Positions 47,023 to 55,895 of a stretch of 64,000 bases of DNA are shown in pieces. Below the pieces are notes generated by a model. The model had not been told where the DNA came from and made no database searches. It saw only the letters and a program-made list of their open reading frames with translations. A program made the translations under genes and the position numbers. The stretch is taken from contig JAKFVD010000017.1 in assembly GCA_021732365.1 (NCBI GenBank), positions 124,001 to 188,000 on the forward strand, given 5' to 3'. Source of the DNA: Methylotenera sp. Lineage in GTDB: Bacteria; Pseudomonadota; Gammaproteobacteria; Burkholderiales; Methylophilaceae. The first letter of the stretch is position 1; each line of letters starts with the position of its first letter.

Positions 47023-49074
47023 ATGAACACAATTGTTAATATTGCTAAGTTGTTTAAATCCGCGAAGGAAATTTTTCCTTTTCACGGCGGCGTACATCCG
47101 CCTGAAAACAAAGCGCAATCTACGCAATTGCCGATTGGTCAATTGCCAATCCCAGAAAAAATCGTGCTGCCGTTGCGCCAGCATGTGGGCAACATTCCAA
47201 AAGTAAAAGTCAGCGTGGGCGATTATGTGCTTAAAGGTCAATTAATCGCAGAGGCAGAAGGCACGGTTTCGGCCGCGATTCATGCCAGCACTTCTGGCAT
47301 CGTTAGCGCAGTTTCTGATGCGATTATTCCGCATCCATCTGGTTTGCCAGACCGTTGCATTACGATTACGCCAGATGGTTTGGATAAATGGATTGAGAAA
47401 ACACCGCAAGATTGGCGTAACGCTGAGCGCAAATCGCTGGTTGCCAGCCTGCGTTTATCCGGCATTGTTGGGCTTGGGGGTGCGACTTTTCCGACGCATA
47501 TTAAATTGCGCGCAGATGGCAAATCGGGCGTGCATACTTTAGTGATTAACGCGGCTGAATGCGAACCTTATATCACTTGTGACGATATGCTGATGCGCGA
47601 ACGTGCGGACGAAATTGTCAAAGGCATTACCATTGCACAATATCTGCTAGGCGCAGAAAAGGTGATTGTTGGGGTTGAGGATAATAAACCAGAAGCAGCG
47701 GCAGGCTTAAAGTCAGCAATCAGTGAACTTAACGCTCAAATTCAGGTGAAAATTGTGCCCACGCTTTACCCCAGCGGCGACGCAAGGCGCTTGGTGCATT
47801 TGGTGTTGGGCACAGAAATTCCATACGATAAACGCTCAACCGAAGTCGGTTTGCAGGTATTTAATGTGGCAACTGTCGTTGCGCTGTACCGCTATTTTGA
47901 ATTGGGCGAGCCATCCATTAGCCGCATTGTTTCAATGACGGGTAATGTGCAAAACCCGCAAAATTTTGAAGTGTTATTTGGCACACCAATGTTGCACCTT
48001 GTACAAGCAGCAGGTGGCGCAAAAGCCAATACCACGCATTTTATTATGGGCGGCCCAATGATGGGCTTTGATTTGCCGACTGCAGAAGTACCAATTACAA
48101 AAGCCGCTAATTGCATTATTGCCGCATCACCCAGCTTATTTGCGCCACCACCGCCCGCCATGCCTTGCATACGCTGTGCGCGTTGCGCCGATGCTTGCCC
48201 TGTTAATTTACAACCGCAAGAATTGTATTGGTTCGCCAAATCGGATAACTTTGAAAAAGCCAACGATTACAAACTATTTGATTGTATAGAATGTGGTGCT
48301 TGTAGCTATGTATGTCCTAGCGACATACCATTAGTACAATATTATCGCTACGCCAAAAGTGAAATTATTGCGCTGGATAAAGCCAAAGAAGCAGCGGATT
48401 TAGCGCGCGAACGTAATGATTTTAGATTAGCCAGAATTGAGCGCGAAAAACAAGAACGCGCACAAAAACATGCTGAAAGAGCGCAGGCAGGCAAAGCAGA
48501 AGCCGCTAAAACTGAAACTGGGACAAAAGCTGAACCTAAGATTGACCAATCAGATGAAAAACTTAACACAAATAATGGGTTAAGTTCTGGCGCAGATGAT
48601 GCGAAAAAAGCCGCAATTGCGGCTGCGATTGAACGCGCGAAAGCATTAAAAGCGGCTGCGAAAAGTGAGTCGACAAGCGAAGCAACAACTGAACAAAAAG
48701 TGAAGCCAAAAAAATCAGCGCCAGACGATGATGATGCCAAAAAAGCGTTGATTGCCGCCGCGATTGAACGTGCAAAGGCACAAAAAGCAGCAGCACTTGC
48801 AGCAGGAAATGCACCAAAAAACGTGGCGGATGCAGCTGAACCAGTGAAAAAAGAAATTGAAGAAATTGAAGCCCGCCGTCAGTCTGTTGGTTTAGCAGAG
48901 CCTAAAGAGGCAGCATTAAATAAAGAAACAGAATTAATAAAGCCCAATAATACAGATGCTGCCGCTGATAAACAGGCTTTGATTGCTGCCGCGATTGCGC
49001 GCGCAAAAGCACAAAAAGCGGCAGCTGACGCCGCTAAATCAGTGCAATCAGATAGTAAGACAGAGAAAGAGTAA
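47023..49074 (+). CDS. rsxC: Rsx/Rnf NADH-linked subunit RsxC with Ala/Lys-rich tail
   Basis: A 683-residue peripheral subunit with flavin/NADH-binding core (about 1-365; FHGGVHPPENK, GLGGATFPTHIK, NAAECEPY). Two [4Fe-4S] motifs follow: CIRCARCADACPVN and CIECGACSYVCPSD. Residues ~450-683 are a charged tail with repeats such as AAIERAKALKAAA. The tail is typical of gamma- and betaproteobacterial RsxC and of unknown use. Confidence 0.95.
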   Translation: MNTIVNIAKLFKSAKEIFPFHGGVHPPENKAQSTQLPIGQLPIPEKIVLPLRQHVGNIPKVKVSVGDYVLKGQLIAEAEGTVSAAIHASTSGIVSAVSDAIIPHPSGLPDRCITITPDGLDKWIEKTPQDWRNAERKSLVASLRLSGIVGLGGATFPTHIKLRADGKSGVHTLVINAAECEPYITCDDMLMRERADEIVKGITIAQYLLGAEKVIVGVEDNKPEAAAGLKSAISELNAQIQVKIVPTLYPSGDARRLVHLVLGTEIPYDKRSTEVGLQVFNVATVVALYRYFELGEPSISRIVSMTGNVQNPQNFEVLFGTPMLHLVQAAGGAKANTTHFIMGGPMMGFDLPTAEVPITKAANCIIAASPSLFAPPPPAMPCIRCARCADACPVNLQPQELYWFAKSDNFEKANDYKLFDCIECGACSYVCPSDIPLVQYYRYAKSEIIALDKAKEAADLARERNDFRLARIEREKQERAQKHAERAQAGKAEAAKTETGTKAEPKIDQSDEKLNTNNGLSSGADDAKKAAIAAAIERAKALKAAAKSESTSEATTEQKVKPKKSAPDDDDAKKALIAAAIERAKAQKAAALAAGNAPKNVADAAEPVKKEIEEIEARRQSVGLAEPKEAALNKETELIKPNNTDAAADKQALIAAAIARAKAQKAAADAAKSVQSDSKTEKE

Positions 49075-49075
49075 T

Positions 49076-50095
49076 TTGAACCGCTCACCCTATATTTCGA
49101 ATGCACCAAGCGTTGGTAGCATTATGTTTAAAGTGCTGTTGGCGCTGGTGCCTGGTATTGCGGCTTATGTGTGGGTATATGGCGGCGGCATTTTGGTGAC
49201 GTTGATATTAGCCACAATTACCGCGCTGATTGCAGAAGCCGCTATGTTAAAACTACGCAAGCGCCCCATTCAGCCATTCTTAATGGATTACAGCGCAGTA
49301 TTGACAGCATGGCTATTAGCGCTTGCCATTCCGCCCATTGCGCCTTGGTGGCTGATTGTCGTGGGTACTTTTTTTGCGATTGTGGTTGCTAAACATCTGT
49401 ATGGCGGCTTGGGTTACAACCCATTTAACCCTGCCATGATTGGTTATGCAGTGCTATTGATTTCATTTCCAGTATTAATGACTAAATGGCCAGCAGCCTT
49501 GCAGTTAGCGCAAACACCATTAAGCTTTGGCGATCAGCTGCATTTGATTTTTAGCGGTGTTTTGCCGCAAGGCGTGCAAATCGATGCGGTAACTTCGGCT
49601 ACGCCGCTGGATTATTTAAAAACGCAATTGATGCTCAAACATGAAGTGGGCAGCATTACGCAAGCGCCTGTGTTTGGCGTACTGGGCGGTAAAGGTAATG
49701 AATGGGTTACGGGTGCGTATTTGCTGGGTGGTTTGTATTTATGGCAGCAAAAAATTATTTCTTGGCATTTACCAACCGCATTTTTGGCGGCGCTGGCTAT
49801 GATTTCTGGCGTGTTTTGGTTGGTTAACCCAGCGCACTTTGCTTCACCGCTATTTCATTTATTTAGCGGTGCCAGCATGCTGTGTGCGTTTTTTATCATC
49901 ACCGACCCAGTGAGTGGCCCAACCACACCTAAAGGCAAATTATATTTTGCTGCTGGCGTGGCAGTAATTGCCTATTTGATTCGCGTATATGGCGGCTACC
50001 CTGATGGAATTGCCTTTGCGGTGATTTTTATGAATATTTGTGTGCCGTTGATTGATGCGCATACACAGCCACGCGTTTTTGGGCACGAAAAATAA
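49076..50095 (+). CDS. rsxD: Rsx/Rnf subunit RsxD
   Basis: A 339-residue membrane subunit that carries covalent FMN. A TTG start at 49076, one base after the rsxC stop, with AGAGAAAGAG upstream, gives MNRSPYISNAPSVGSIMFKV; the longer frame runs inside rsxC. The flavinylated Thr is probably in TSATPLDYLK. About ten helices. Confidence 0.92.
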   Translation: MNRSPYISNAPSVGSIMFKVLLALVPGIAAYVWVYGGGILVTLILATITALIAEAAMLKLRKRPIQPFLMDYSAVLTAWLLALAIPPIAPWWLIVVGTFFAIVVAKHLYGGLGYNPFNPAMIGYAVLLISFPVLMTKWPAALQLAQTPLSFGDQLHLIFSGVLPQGVQIDAVTSATPLDYLKTQLMLKHEVGSITQAPVFGVLGGKGNEWVTGAYLLGGLYLWQQKIISWHLPTAFLAALAMISGVFWLVNPAHFASPLFHLFSGASMLCAFFIITDPVSGPTTPKGKLYFAAGVAVIAYLIRVYGGYPDGIAFAVIFMNICVPLIDAHTQPRVFGHEK

Positions 50096-50715
50096 TGTCT
50101 GAAACCATATTAAAACATGCTTCAAAAACCGCCATCACGCTCATTGCATTTGCCGTGGTGTTTACCGCATTGTTGGCGTTTATTTTTCAAATCACCAAAT
50201 TACCAATTGAAAAAAGTGAAGCGGCGGCGCGCTTAAGTTTATTTCGCCAGATTGTGCCGCAAGCTATGCATAATAATGATTTGCTAAAAGACACTGTGAC
50301 GATTGCGCCAAGCGATTTATTGGGCAATAAACAACATACTATTGCCAACCGCGCGCGTATTAACAATCAGCCAGCAGCGGTGATTATTGAGGCAATTGCG
50401 CATGATGGTTATAGTGGCGATATTAAGCTGCTGATTGCGATTAAAGCCGATGGAAGCATTAGCGGCGTGCGTGTGTTATCACATAAAGAAACACCAGGCC
50501 TGGGTGATTATATTGATATTGCCAAAGATGATTGGATTAAACTTTTTGATAACGAATCGCTCTTAAAAACAGCAGACAGTGCTTGGAAAGTAAAAAAAGA
50601 TAACGGTAAATTTGACTATATGGCAGGCGCAACGATTACACCGCGCGCCGTTGTAAAAGCGGTGCATAAAGCCCTGCAATATTTTGAAGCGAATAAACAA
50701 GCGTTATTTGCGTGA
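50095..50715 (+). CDS. rsxG: Rsx/Rnf FMN subunit RsxG
   Basis: A 206-residue protein with an N-terminal membrane helix and periplasmic FMN-binding domain. The flavinylation motif is YMAGATITPRAVVK (Thr in AGAT). HKETPGLGDYIDI is also conserved. It overlaps rsxD by 1 nt. Confidence 0.95.
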   Translation: MSETILKHASKTAITLIAFAVVFTALLAFIFQITKLPIEKSEAAARLSLFRQIVPQAMHNNDLLKDTVTIAPSDLLGNKQHTIANRARINNQPAAVIIEAIAHDGYSGDIKLLIAIKADGSISGVRVLSHKETPGLGDYIDIAKDDWIKLFDNESLLKTADSAWKVKKDNGKFDYMAGATITPRAVVKAVHKALQYFEANKQALFA

Positions 50716-50764
50716 TTTTTTGGCTATAAAAAGTGGTTAAGTAAAGTGGTTTTAAAGGTTAAAA

Positions 50765-51454
50765 ATGAATCAATTTAAAGAAATCGCCTATAACGGACTG
50801 TGGAAACAAAACTCTGGCGTAGTGCAACTGCTGGGCTTGTGTCCAACTTTGGCGGTCACCACAACTGCGGTGAACGGCTTGAGCTTGGGTTTTGCTACCG
50901 CGCTGGTAATGGCCGCCTCAAATGGCGCGGTTTCGCCTGTGCGCCGTTTTGTGCCGTCTGAAATCCGCGTGCCTGTGTTTATTTTAGTCATTGCGGCTTT
51001 GGTGACTGTCATCGATTTAGCGATTCATGGTTTTGCAGAGCCGCTACACAAAGTTTTGGGTATTTTTATACCCTTAATTGTGGTGAATTGTATTGTGCTG
51101 GCACGCGTTGAGTCGTTTGCAGCTAAAAATCCACCTGCACCAGCGATGTGGGATGGCTTTATGATGGGCATTGGATTGACGCTGGTATTGGGTTTACTGG
51201 GCGGTATTCGCGAAATTGTAGGTAAAGGTACTTTATTCTCTGGGCTGGATTTAGCATTTGGCGCCAGCTTCAAACCCTATGTGCTGACGATTATTCCTGA
51301 TTATAATGGCTTTTTATTGGCGATTTTACCGCCAGGTGCTTTCTTGGGGTTAGCAGGTTTGATTGCTGCGCGTAATTGGGCAGAGTTGCGTAAAACTGCT
51401 ACGCCCAGTCTGCCAGCTGATGTTTCTTCAAGCGCACTTAAACCTGCAAATTAA
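50765..51454 (+). CDS. rsxE: Rsx/Rnf subunit RsxE
   Basis: A 229-residue membrane subunit with six helices, paralogous to RsxA. NSGVVQLLGLCPTLAVT and LGIFIPLIVVNCIVLARVE are family motifs. AAAGG precedes the ATG. Last gene of the complete six-gene operon. Confidence 0.95.
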   Translation: MNQFKEIAYNGLWKQNSGVVQLLGLCPTLAVTTTAVNGLSLGFATALVMAASNGAVSPVRRFVPSEIRVPVFILVIAALVTVIDLAIHGFAEPLHKVLGIFIPLIVVNCIVLARVESFAAKNPPAPAMWDGFMMGIGLTLVLGLLGGIREIVGKGTLFSGLDLAFGASFKPYVLTIIPDYNGFLLAILPPGAFLGLAGLIAARNWAELRKTATPSLPADVSSSALKPAN

Positions 51455-51482
51455 AGCTTAATCACTTAAGAATCGTTAACGT

Positions 51483-52160
51483 ATGAATGCCGAAAAACGT
51501 GCAGAGATTTTCAGGCGCTTAAGTATTGCGATTCCCAAACCGACCACCGAATTAGCATTTTCTAGCACTTTTGAACTGCTAATCGCGGTGATTTTGTCAG
51601 CACAAGCCACCGATAAAGGCGTGAACATTGCCACGCGGAAACTATTTGCAATGGCTAATACACCGCAAACAATCTTTGATTTAGGTATTGAAGGCTTGGA
51701 GCGTTACATCAAAACCATCGGCCTATACCACGCTAAAGCCAAAAATGTGATTGCGTGTTGCAATCAGTTAATTCAACTGCATGATTCAGAAGTGCCAAAT
51801 ACCAGAGCAGCCTTAGAAGCCTTGCCAGGCGTTGGCCGAAAAACGGCTAATGTGATTTTAAATACCGCTTTTGGCGAACCAACTATTGCGGTGGATACGC
51901 ATTTGTTCCGACTAGGAAACCGCACCAAGCTCGCCACTGGCAAAAATGTGCTGGTAGTTGAGCAAAAATATCTGAGAACAATTCCCAAACAGTTTTTGCA
52001 TGATGCGCATCATTTGCTGATATTGCATGGGCGCTACACTTGCACGGCGCGTAGCCCTAAATGTGGGGAATGCTGTATTGTGGATTTATGCGAATATAGG
52101 CATAAAATAATCCCTACACCGCACTTAATGGCAGGCGAAACGTTGAAAGCGCATAGTTGA
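51483..52160 (+). CDS. nth: Endonuclease III
   Basis: Base-excision glycosylase/AP lyase. It is 225 residues with the helix-hairpin-helix LPGVGRKTANVIL, catalytic Asp in TIAVDTHLFRLGNR, and the [4Fe-4S] Cys set in RSPKCGECCIVDLC near the end. The rsx-nth order is conserved in many proteobacteria. Its stop codon overlaps the FIST gene start. Confidence 0.96.
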   Translation: MNAEKRAEIFRRLSIAIPKPTTELAFSSTFELLIAVILSAQATDKGVNIATRKLFAMANTPQTIFDLGIEGLERYIKTIGLYHAKAKNVIACCNQLIQLHDSEVPNTRAALEALPGVGRKTANVILNTAFGEPTIAVDTHLFRLGNRTKLATGKNVLVVEQKYLRTIPKQFLHDAHHLLILHGRYTCTARSPKCGECCIVDLCEYRHKIIPTPHLMAGETLKAHS

Positions 52161-53275
52161 AAGTCGCTACTGGATTAGCAATCGGCAGTAAAGCCCAGCC
52201 AGAATTGGCATCTCAAGCAGTATTAACTGCCATGAGCAAAGCCGAATTAAATGCTCCCGCTTGCGTTTTACTATTCTTAAGCTCAGAATTTGCCTCAAAC
52301 CCACAACCCGCCATTAAAGCAGCCGCTAAAGCAAGCAGCTGCACCAATATCATTGGCTGCTCAGCCATCGGTATTTTTACTGAAGAAGATTGGGTGATTG
52401 ACAGCCCCGCCGCTGCTGCAATGGTGTTTTCAGACAATATTTGGTTAAAGCCTAACCCTGGTCGCTCTGTCAACAATTCATTATTACTCACTCTAGCTGC
52501 GCCAAATGCGATTAACAGCTCATGGCTGAATACTGGTGGTCAACGTTTGGGTGGCGTTTCAGGCGATGCAATTGGTCATGGTGCTTTTTCGGTGTGGGAA
52601 AATGCCAAAGGCATTACGCAGGGCTATTGCGAAATGTACTTAAATAATGTGCCATTTTCAGTAGGCGCGACACATGGATTAAGACTATTAACCAGCCCGC
52701 GCAGGGTCACGGATTGCAATCAGCTTGATGTATTATCCATTGCCAATTTACCTGCCTTCGACACGTTAAGTTCCGCCTGTAAAAAAGAGGCTTTGATTGA
52801 GTTAGGCGATGAAATTCCATATCATCAGTTGATGGCGGTGTATGCCAACCGTGCATCACAAATTGACCGTGGCGATTATAATTTAGCTTCGATTATTACT
52901 GGCGAAGACTCTACAGGATCGGTAACGCTAGCCAGGCCCTTACAAGTGGGCGATTGGGTAAGCTGGGCGATTCGAGATATAGATGCTGCGCAGGTTGATT
53001 TAGTGAAAACTGCCAGTACATTAAGGCGTCAATTAGCGGCCGAAACACTTAACGCTGCACCACAATTTGCACTGTTATTTTCATGTCTTGGGCGCGGGCC
53101 ATACTTATACAACGGCATTGACCAAGATTTAGCTTTAATTAAAACCTTATTTCCAGGCTTGCCGTTGATTGGTTTTTACGGCAATGGCGAAATTGCGCCT
53201 ATTAGAGGTAAAAATGAATTGTTAGAACATTCAGCCGCTCTAGGGCTATTTGGTGAGAATAATGAGTCTATTTAA
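52157..53275 (+). CDS. FIST-domain sensor protein
   Basis: A 372-residue protein with FIST_N (about 1-195) and FIST_C (about 205-360) domains, usually small-molecule sensors. It starts with TTG at 52157 (MKVATGLAIGSKAQPELASQ), the family N-terminus, overlapping the nth stop. GEIAPIRGKNELLEHSA near the end is a FIST_C mark. No signalling output domain is fused. Confidence 0.88.
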   Translation: MKVATGLAIGSKAQPELASQAVLTAMSKAELNAPACVLLFLSSEFASNPQPAIKAAAKASSCTNIIGCSAIGIFTEEDWVIDSPAAAAMVFSDNIWLKPNPGRSVNNSLLLTLAAPNAINSSWLNTGGQRLGGVSGDAIGHGAFSVWENAKGITQGYCEMYLNNVPFSVGATHGLRLLTSPRRVTDCNQLDVLSIANLPAFDTLSSACKKEALIELGDEIPYHQLMAVYANRASQIDRGDYNLASIITGEDSTGSVTLARPLQVGDWVSWAIRDIDAAQVDLVKTASTLRRQLAAETLNAAPQFALLFSCLGRGPYLYNGIDQDLALIKTLFPGLPLIGFYGNGEIAPIRGKNELLEHSAALGLFGENNESI

Positions 53276-53705
53276 TCCATCGCGAGATGAAGTGCGTGAA
53301 TTCTTTTTTGGTGCATGGGTCAAATCCAAAGCGCACTTAAATTTAACCGATTTAGAAAAACTGGGACTACATATTATGCAAATGCATCCTGAATATCATG
53401 CGATTTTAGATGCGCCAGAACAGTTTAAACATCAAGCTTACTTTCCAGAAATGGGCGAAACCAACCCTTTTTTGCACTTGAGTCTACACCTTTCCGTATT
53501 AGAGCAAATCAGTATCAATCAGCCGATTGGTATCGCGCCTATTTATCAAAAGCTATTATTCAAGCACCAAAATGAACATGATGCACAGCACGATATTCTA
53601 GAATGCTTGGGCGAAACCATCTGGCTTGCTCAACGCAATCAAACCAGCCTAGATAGCAACCATTATTTAACGCTATTGCAACAAAAGGCTGGCATTGTTG
53701 CTTAA
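53262..53705 (+). CDS. DUF1841 family protein
   Basis: A 147-residue cytoplasmic protein of the DUF1841 family, function unknown. ATG 53262 has GGTGAG upstream and overlaps the FIST gene by 14 nt. Recognised from LFNPSRDEVREFFF and the middle HLSLHLSVLEQI. It ends 28 bp before the sigma-factor gene. Confidence 0.88.
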   Translation: MSLFNPSRDEVREFFFGAWVKSKAHLNLTDLEKLGLHIMQMHPEYHAILDAPEQFKHQAYFPEMGETNPFLHLSLHLSVLEQISINQPIGIAPIYQKLLFKHQNEHDAQHDILECLGETIWLAQRNQTSLDSNHYLTLLQQKAGIVA

Positions 53706-53733
53706 TTACAGCTTACATGATTGAATATCAAAG

Positions 53734-54306
53734 ATGACTAAGTCCACAATAAGTATGTCTAACAATATGCACGACTGGCTAAACCAACATGGTGACTTTT
53801 TGTACCGATTTGCATTAGCGCGCTTGCGTGACCCGCATTTGGCCGAAGATGTTGTGCAAGAGACTTTTTTAGCGGCGATTAAAAGCCCGTCTTTTTCGGG
53901 CGATTCTGCGCCTCGCACATGGTTAACGGGTATTTTAAAGCACAAAATTATTGATATGATGCGTAAAAATGTGCGTGAAATTGCCGCCTCCGATTTAATG
54001 TCTGAACAAGATGCCAATATGGATGAATTTTTTGACGATGCAGGCCGCTGGATTGAAAAGCCAATGGATTGGGATATGCCAGAAAATGCGTTAGAGCAAA
54101 AACAGTTTTTAGGGGTTTTGCAAAACTGTATGGATAAATTACCCGCCAAATTATCAGCCCTATTTATGATGCGTGATGTGCATGAAACCGACAATGAAGA
54201 AATCTGTAAGGAACTCAATATCACCAAGACCAATGCTTGGGTGATGTTATACAGAGCTCGAATGGGAATCAGAAAGTGTCTTGAGATTAATTGGTTGGGG
54301 GCGTAA
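53734..54306 (+). CDS. ECF-type sigma factor (TIGR02943-like)
   Basis: A 190-residue group-IV-like RNA polymerase sigma factor. Region 2 (about 15-85) has FLYRFALARLRDPHLAEDVV and TWLTGILKHKIIDMMRK; region 4 (about 130-185) has LPAKLSALFMMRDVHETDNE. It is 9 bp before a small zinc-finger anti-sigma gene and directly upstream of the hvfA-like gene, so it likely controls that locus. MTKST at 53734 is used; an ATG 21 nt later is possible. Confidence 0.9.
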   Translation: MTKSTISMSNNMHDWLNQHGDFLYRFALARLRDPHLAEDVVQETFLAAIKSPSFSGDSAPRTWLTGILKHKIIDMMRKNVREIAASDLMSEQDANMDEFFDDAGRWIEKPMDWDMPENALEQKQFLGVLQNCMDKLPAKLSALFMMRDVHETDNEEICKELNITKTNAWVMLYRARMGIRKCLEINWLGA

Positions 54307-54315
54307 GGGTTATTC

Positions 54316-54567
54316 ATGTTAGATTGCAGGCAAGCGAGTCAACTTATTTCAAAATCGTTAGACCGCCGTTTATCATGGCGCGAGCGTTTGGAAATACGTT
54401 TTCATTTATTTATTTGCAAATACTGCAAACGCTTCAGCCAACAATTAACTACGATGTGCACTGCCATCAACCGTATGTCGCAATCGATTGAGCATAACCA
54501 AGATATTCAGCTACCATCTGAAACCAAGAATCGAATTGCAAATGCGATTGAATCTACCGTAGATTAA
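54316..54567 (+). CDS. Zinc-finger (ZAS-type) anti-sigma factor
   Basis: An 83-residue soluble protein. His 30, Cys 34 and Cys 37 form the HxxxCxxC motif of zinc-binding anti-sigma domains (FHLFICKYCKRF); Cys 4 may be a fourth ligand. No membrane helix, so it acts in the cytoplasm. A redox or metal switch is plausible from the zinc site; inference. Confidence 0.85.
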   Translation: MLDCRQASQLISKSLDRRLSWRERLEIRFHLFICKYCKRFSQQLTTMCTAINRMSQSIEHNQDIQLPSETKNRIANAIESTVD

Positions 54568-54650
54568 ATTGCGTATAAACAGCAAGTATTGCATTGATCA
54601 CAATGTCACTTATTTATAATTTAGTTAATTTTTTAAAAAGGAAATAAACC

Positions 54651-54962
54651 ATGAAAACATCTAACAAAACGATTGCTTTAGCATTATCTGGTGCATTCGC
54701 GTTATCTATCGCTGCAACAACAGTTAACGCTGCAGAAAATCCATTTGCAATTAAATCATTATCTAGCGGCTACCAAGTTGCCGATGCTAAAGCAGCAGAC
54801 GGCAAATGCGGCGAAGGTAAATGTGGCGCGGATAAAAAAACCGATGCTAAAGCAGCAGACGGCAAATGTGGCGAAGGTAAATGTGGTGCTGACAAAAAAG
54901 CAGCTGCCGCTGATACTAAAGGAAAAGACGGAAAATGTGGCGAAGGTAAATGCGGTCACTAA
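54651..54962 (+). CDS. hvfA: HvfA-like precursor peptide of an oxazolone/thioamide metallophore
   Basis: A 103-residue exported peptide: signal peptide to about residue 27 (VNAAENPFAIKS follows), then three copies of a DGKCGEGKCG unit with Ala/Asp/Lys spacers. Cys at 53, 58, 73, 78, 96 and 101; three are in EGKCG, the motif modified by MNIO enzymes in HvfA. The gene is followed by the modifying enzyme and partner. Good GGAAATAAA leader before the ATG. Copper binding is from family knowledge. Confidence 0.9.
   Translation: MKTSNKTIALALSGAFALSIAATTVNAAENPFAIKSLSSGYQVADAKAADGKCGEGKCGADKKTDAKAADGKCGEGKCGADKKAAAADTKGKDGKCGEGKCGH
54781..54900 (+). repeat. 60-bp tandem repeat coding for the precursor core
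   Basis: Two 60-bp units (54781-54840 and 54841-54900) differing mostly at third positions. A third, shorter core is at 54927-54956. Each codes for DAKAADGKCGEGKCGADKK-like sequence. Unit number could change by recombination. Confidence 0.9.
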
Positions 54963-54986
54963 TTTGCAGTAAAACGTCACTTAATT

Positions 54987-55895
54987 TTGTCAACATTAGC
55001 TGACATAAAAGGCGTGGGTTTGGGGTTAAAGCGCGAGCTAATACCTCAAATCCAAACGCTTCATCAAGATCCATCCATTAGCAATATTAACTTTGTTGAA
55101 ATCGCTCCCGAAAACTGGATAGGCGCAGGTGGCAAAGCGCAATCTGATTTAGCCTGGTTTGTAGAACGCTATCCGATTGCCTGTCATGGGCTTTGTTTAT
55201 CTTTAGGCGGAATTGACCCGCTGAATATCGACTTTTTAAAGCAAGTTAAGTCATTTTTAAGCAACAATTCTATTCCGCTTTATACCGAACACTTAAGCTA
55301 TTGCAGCGATTTTTATCACGGCAAAACAGGTTATTTGTACGATTTATTGCCAATTCCGTTCACCGATGAAGCGGTTAAATATGTCGCTGCCAGAATCAGG
55401 CAAACGCAAGATATTCTTGAACAAAAAATCGCTATAGAAAATGCGTCGTTTTATGCGGCAGCGCCAATTTCTACTTTAAGCGAAATTGATTTTTTAAATG
55501 CGGTATTGCAAGAAGCCGATTGCTGGTTGCATTTGGATATCAATAATATCTATGTCAACAGTGTGAATTTTAGCGATAACCACCAAGATGCCCTTAAAAA
55601 CGCCTCTAACTTTTTACACCAAATTCCTAAAGAGCGCATTGTGTACAGCCATATTGCAGGCCATTATCAAGAGTCGCCCAACTTATTAATTGATACCCAT
55701 GGTAAAGATGTAGTGGCGCCTGTTTGGGATTTGCTAGCAGACGCTTATCAGCTATTTGGTGTTTTTCCGACATTGCTTGAGCGTGACAGTCACATTCCAC
55801 CACTGCCAACACTGATGCAGGAAGTGAATAAAATTGCAGCTTATCAGGCAGACTATTTATACAAAGCCACCTCAAAAATGGTGGCAGCATGTTAG
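54987..55895 (+). CDS. hvfB: MNIO (DUF692) metal-dependent oxidase, HvfB-like
   Basis: A 302-residue TIM-barrel enzyme of the multinuclear non-heme iron oxidase family, which modifies Cys in the precursor. Visible metal-ligand candidates: His 67 (ACHGLCLSL), Glu 101/His 102 (TEHLSY), Glu 151 (IENAS), Asp 184 (LHLDINN), His 222/226 (SHIAGH), Asp 236/His 238 (DTHG), Glu 265 (LLERD). TTG start; GVGLGLKRE is the first strand, so a later GTG would cut it. 24 bp after hvfA. Confidence 0.92.
   Translation: MSTLADIKGVGLGLKRELIPQIQTLHQDPSISNINFVEIAPENWIGAGGKAQSDLAWFVERYPIACHGLCLSLGGIDPLNIDFLKQVKSFLSNNSIPLYTEHLSYCSDFYHGKTGYLYDLLPIPFTDEAVKYVAARIRQTQDILEQKIAIENASFYAAAPISTLSEIDFLNAVLQEADCWLHLDINNIYVNSVNFSDNHQDALKNASNFLHQIPKERIVYSHIAGHYQESPNLLIDTHGKDVVAPVWDLLADAYQLFGVFPTLLERDSHIPPLPTLMQEVNKIAAYQADYLYKATSKMVAAC

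Noticed and set aside
48348-48740. Antisense frame inside rsxC
   Set aside because: Produced by the Ala/Lys/Glu-rich repeat codons of the RsxC tail; no independent gene features.
48983-49075. Longer N-terminus for RsxD
   Set aside because: These 31 residues overlap the RsxC tail and are absent from the family; TTG 49076 has a good ribosome-binding site.
53706-54317. Long antisense frame opposite the sigma-factor gene
   Set aside because: The sense strand encodes a clear sigma factor with regions 2 and 4; the antisense product matches nothing recognisable.
54781-54956. Possible CRISPR-like array from repeated units
   Set aside because: The units are contiguous, in frame and code for the precursor core; there are no unique spacers.
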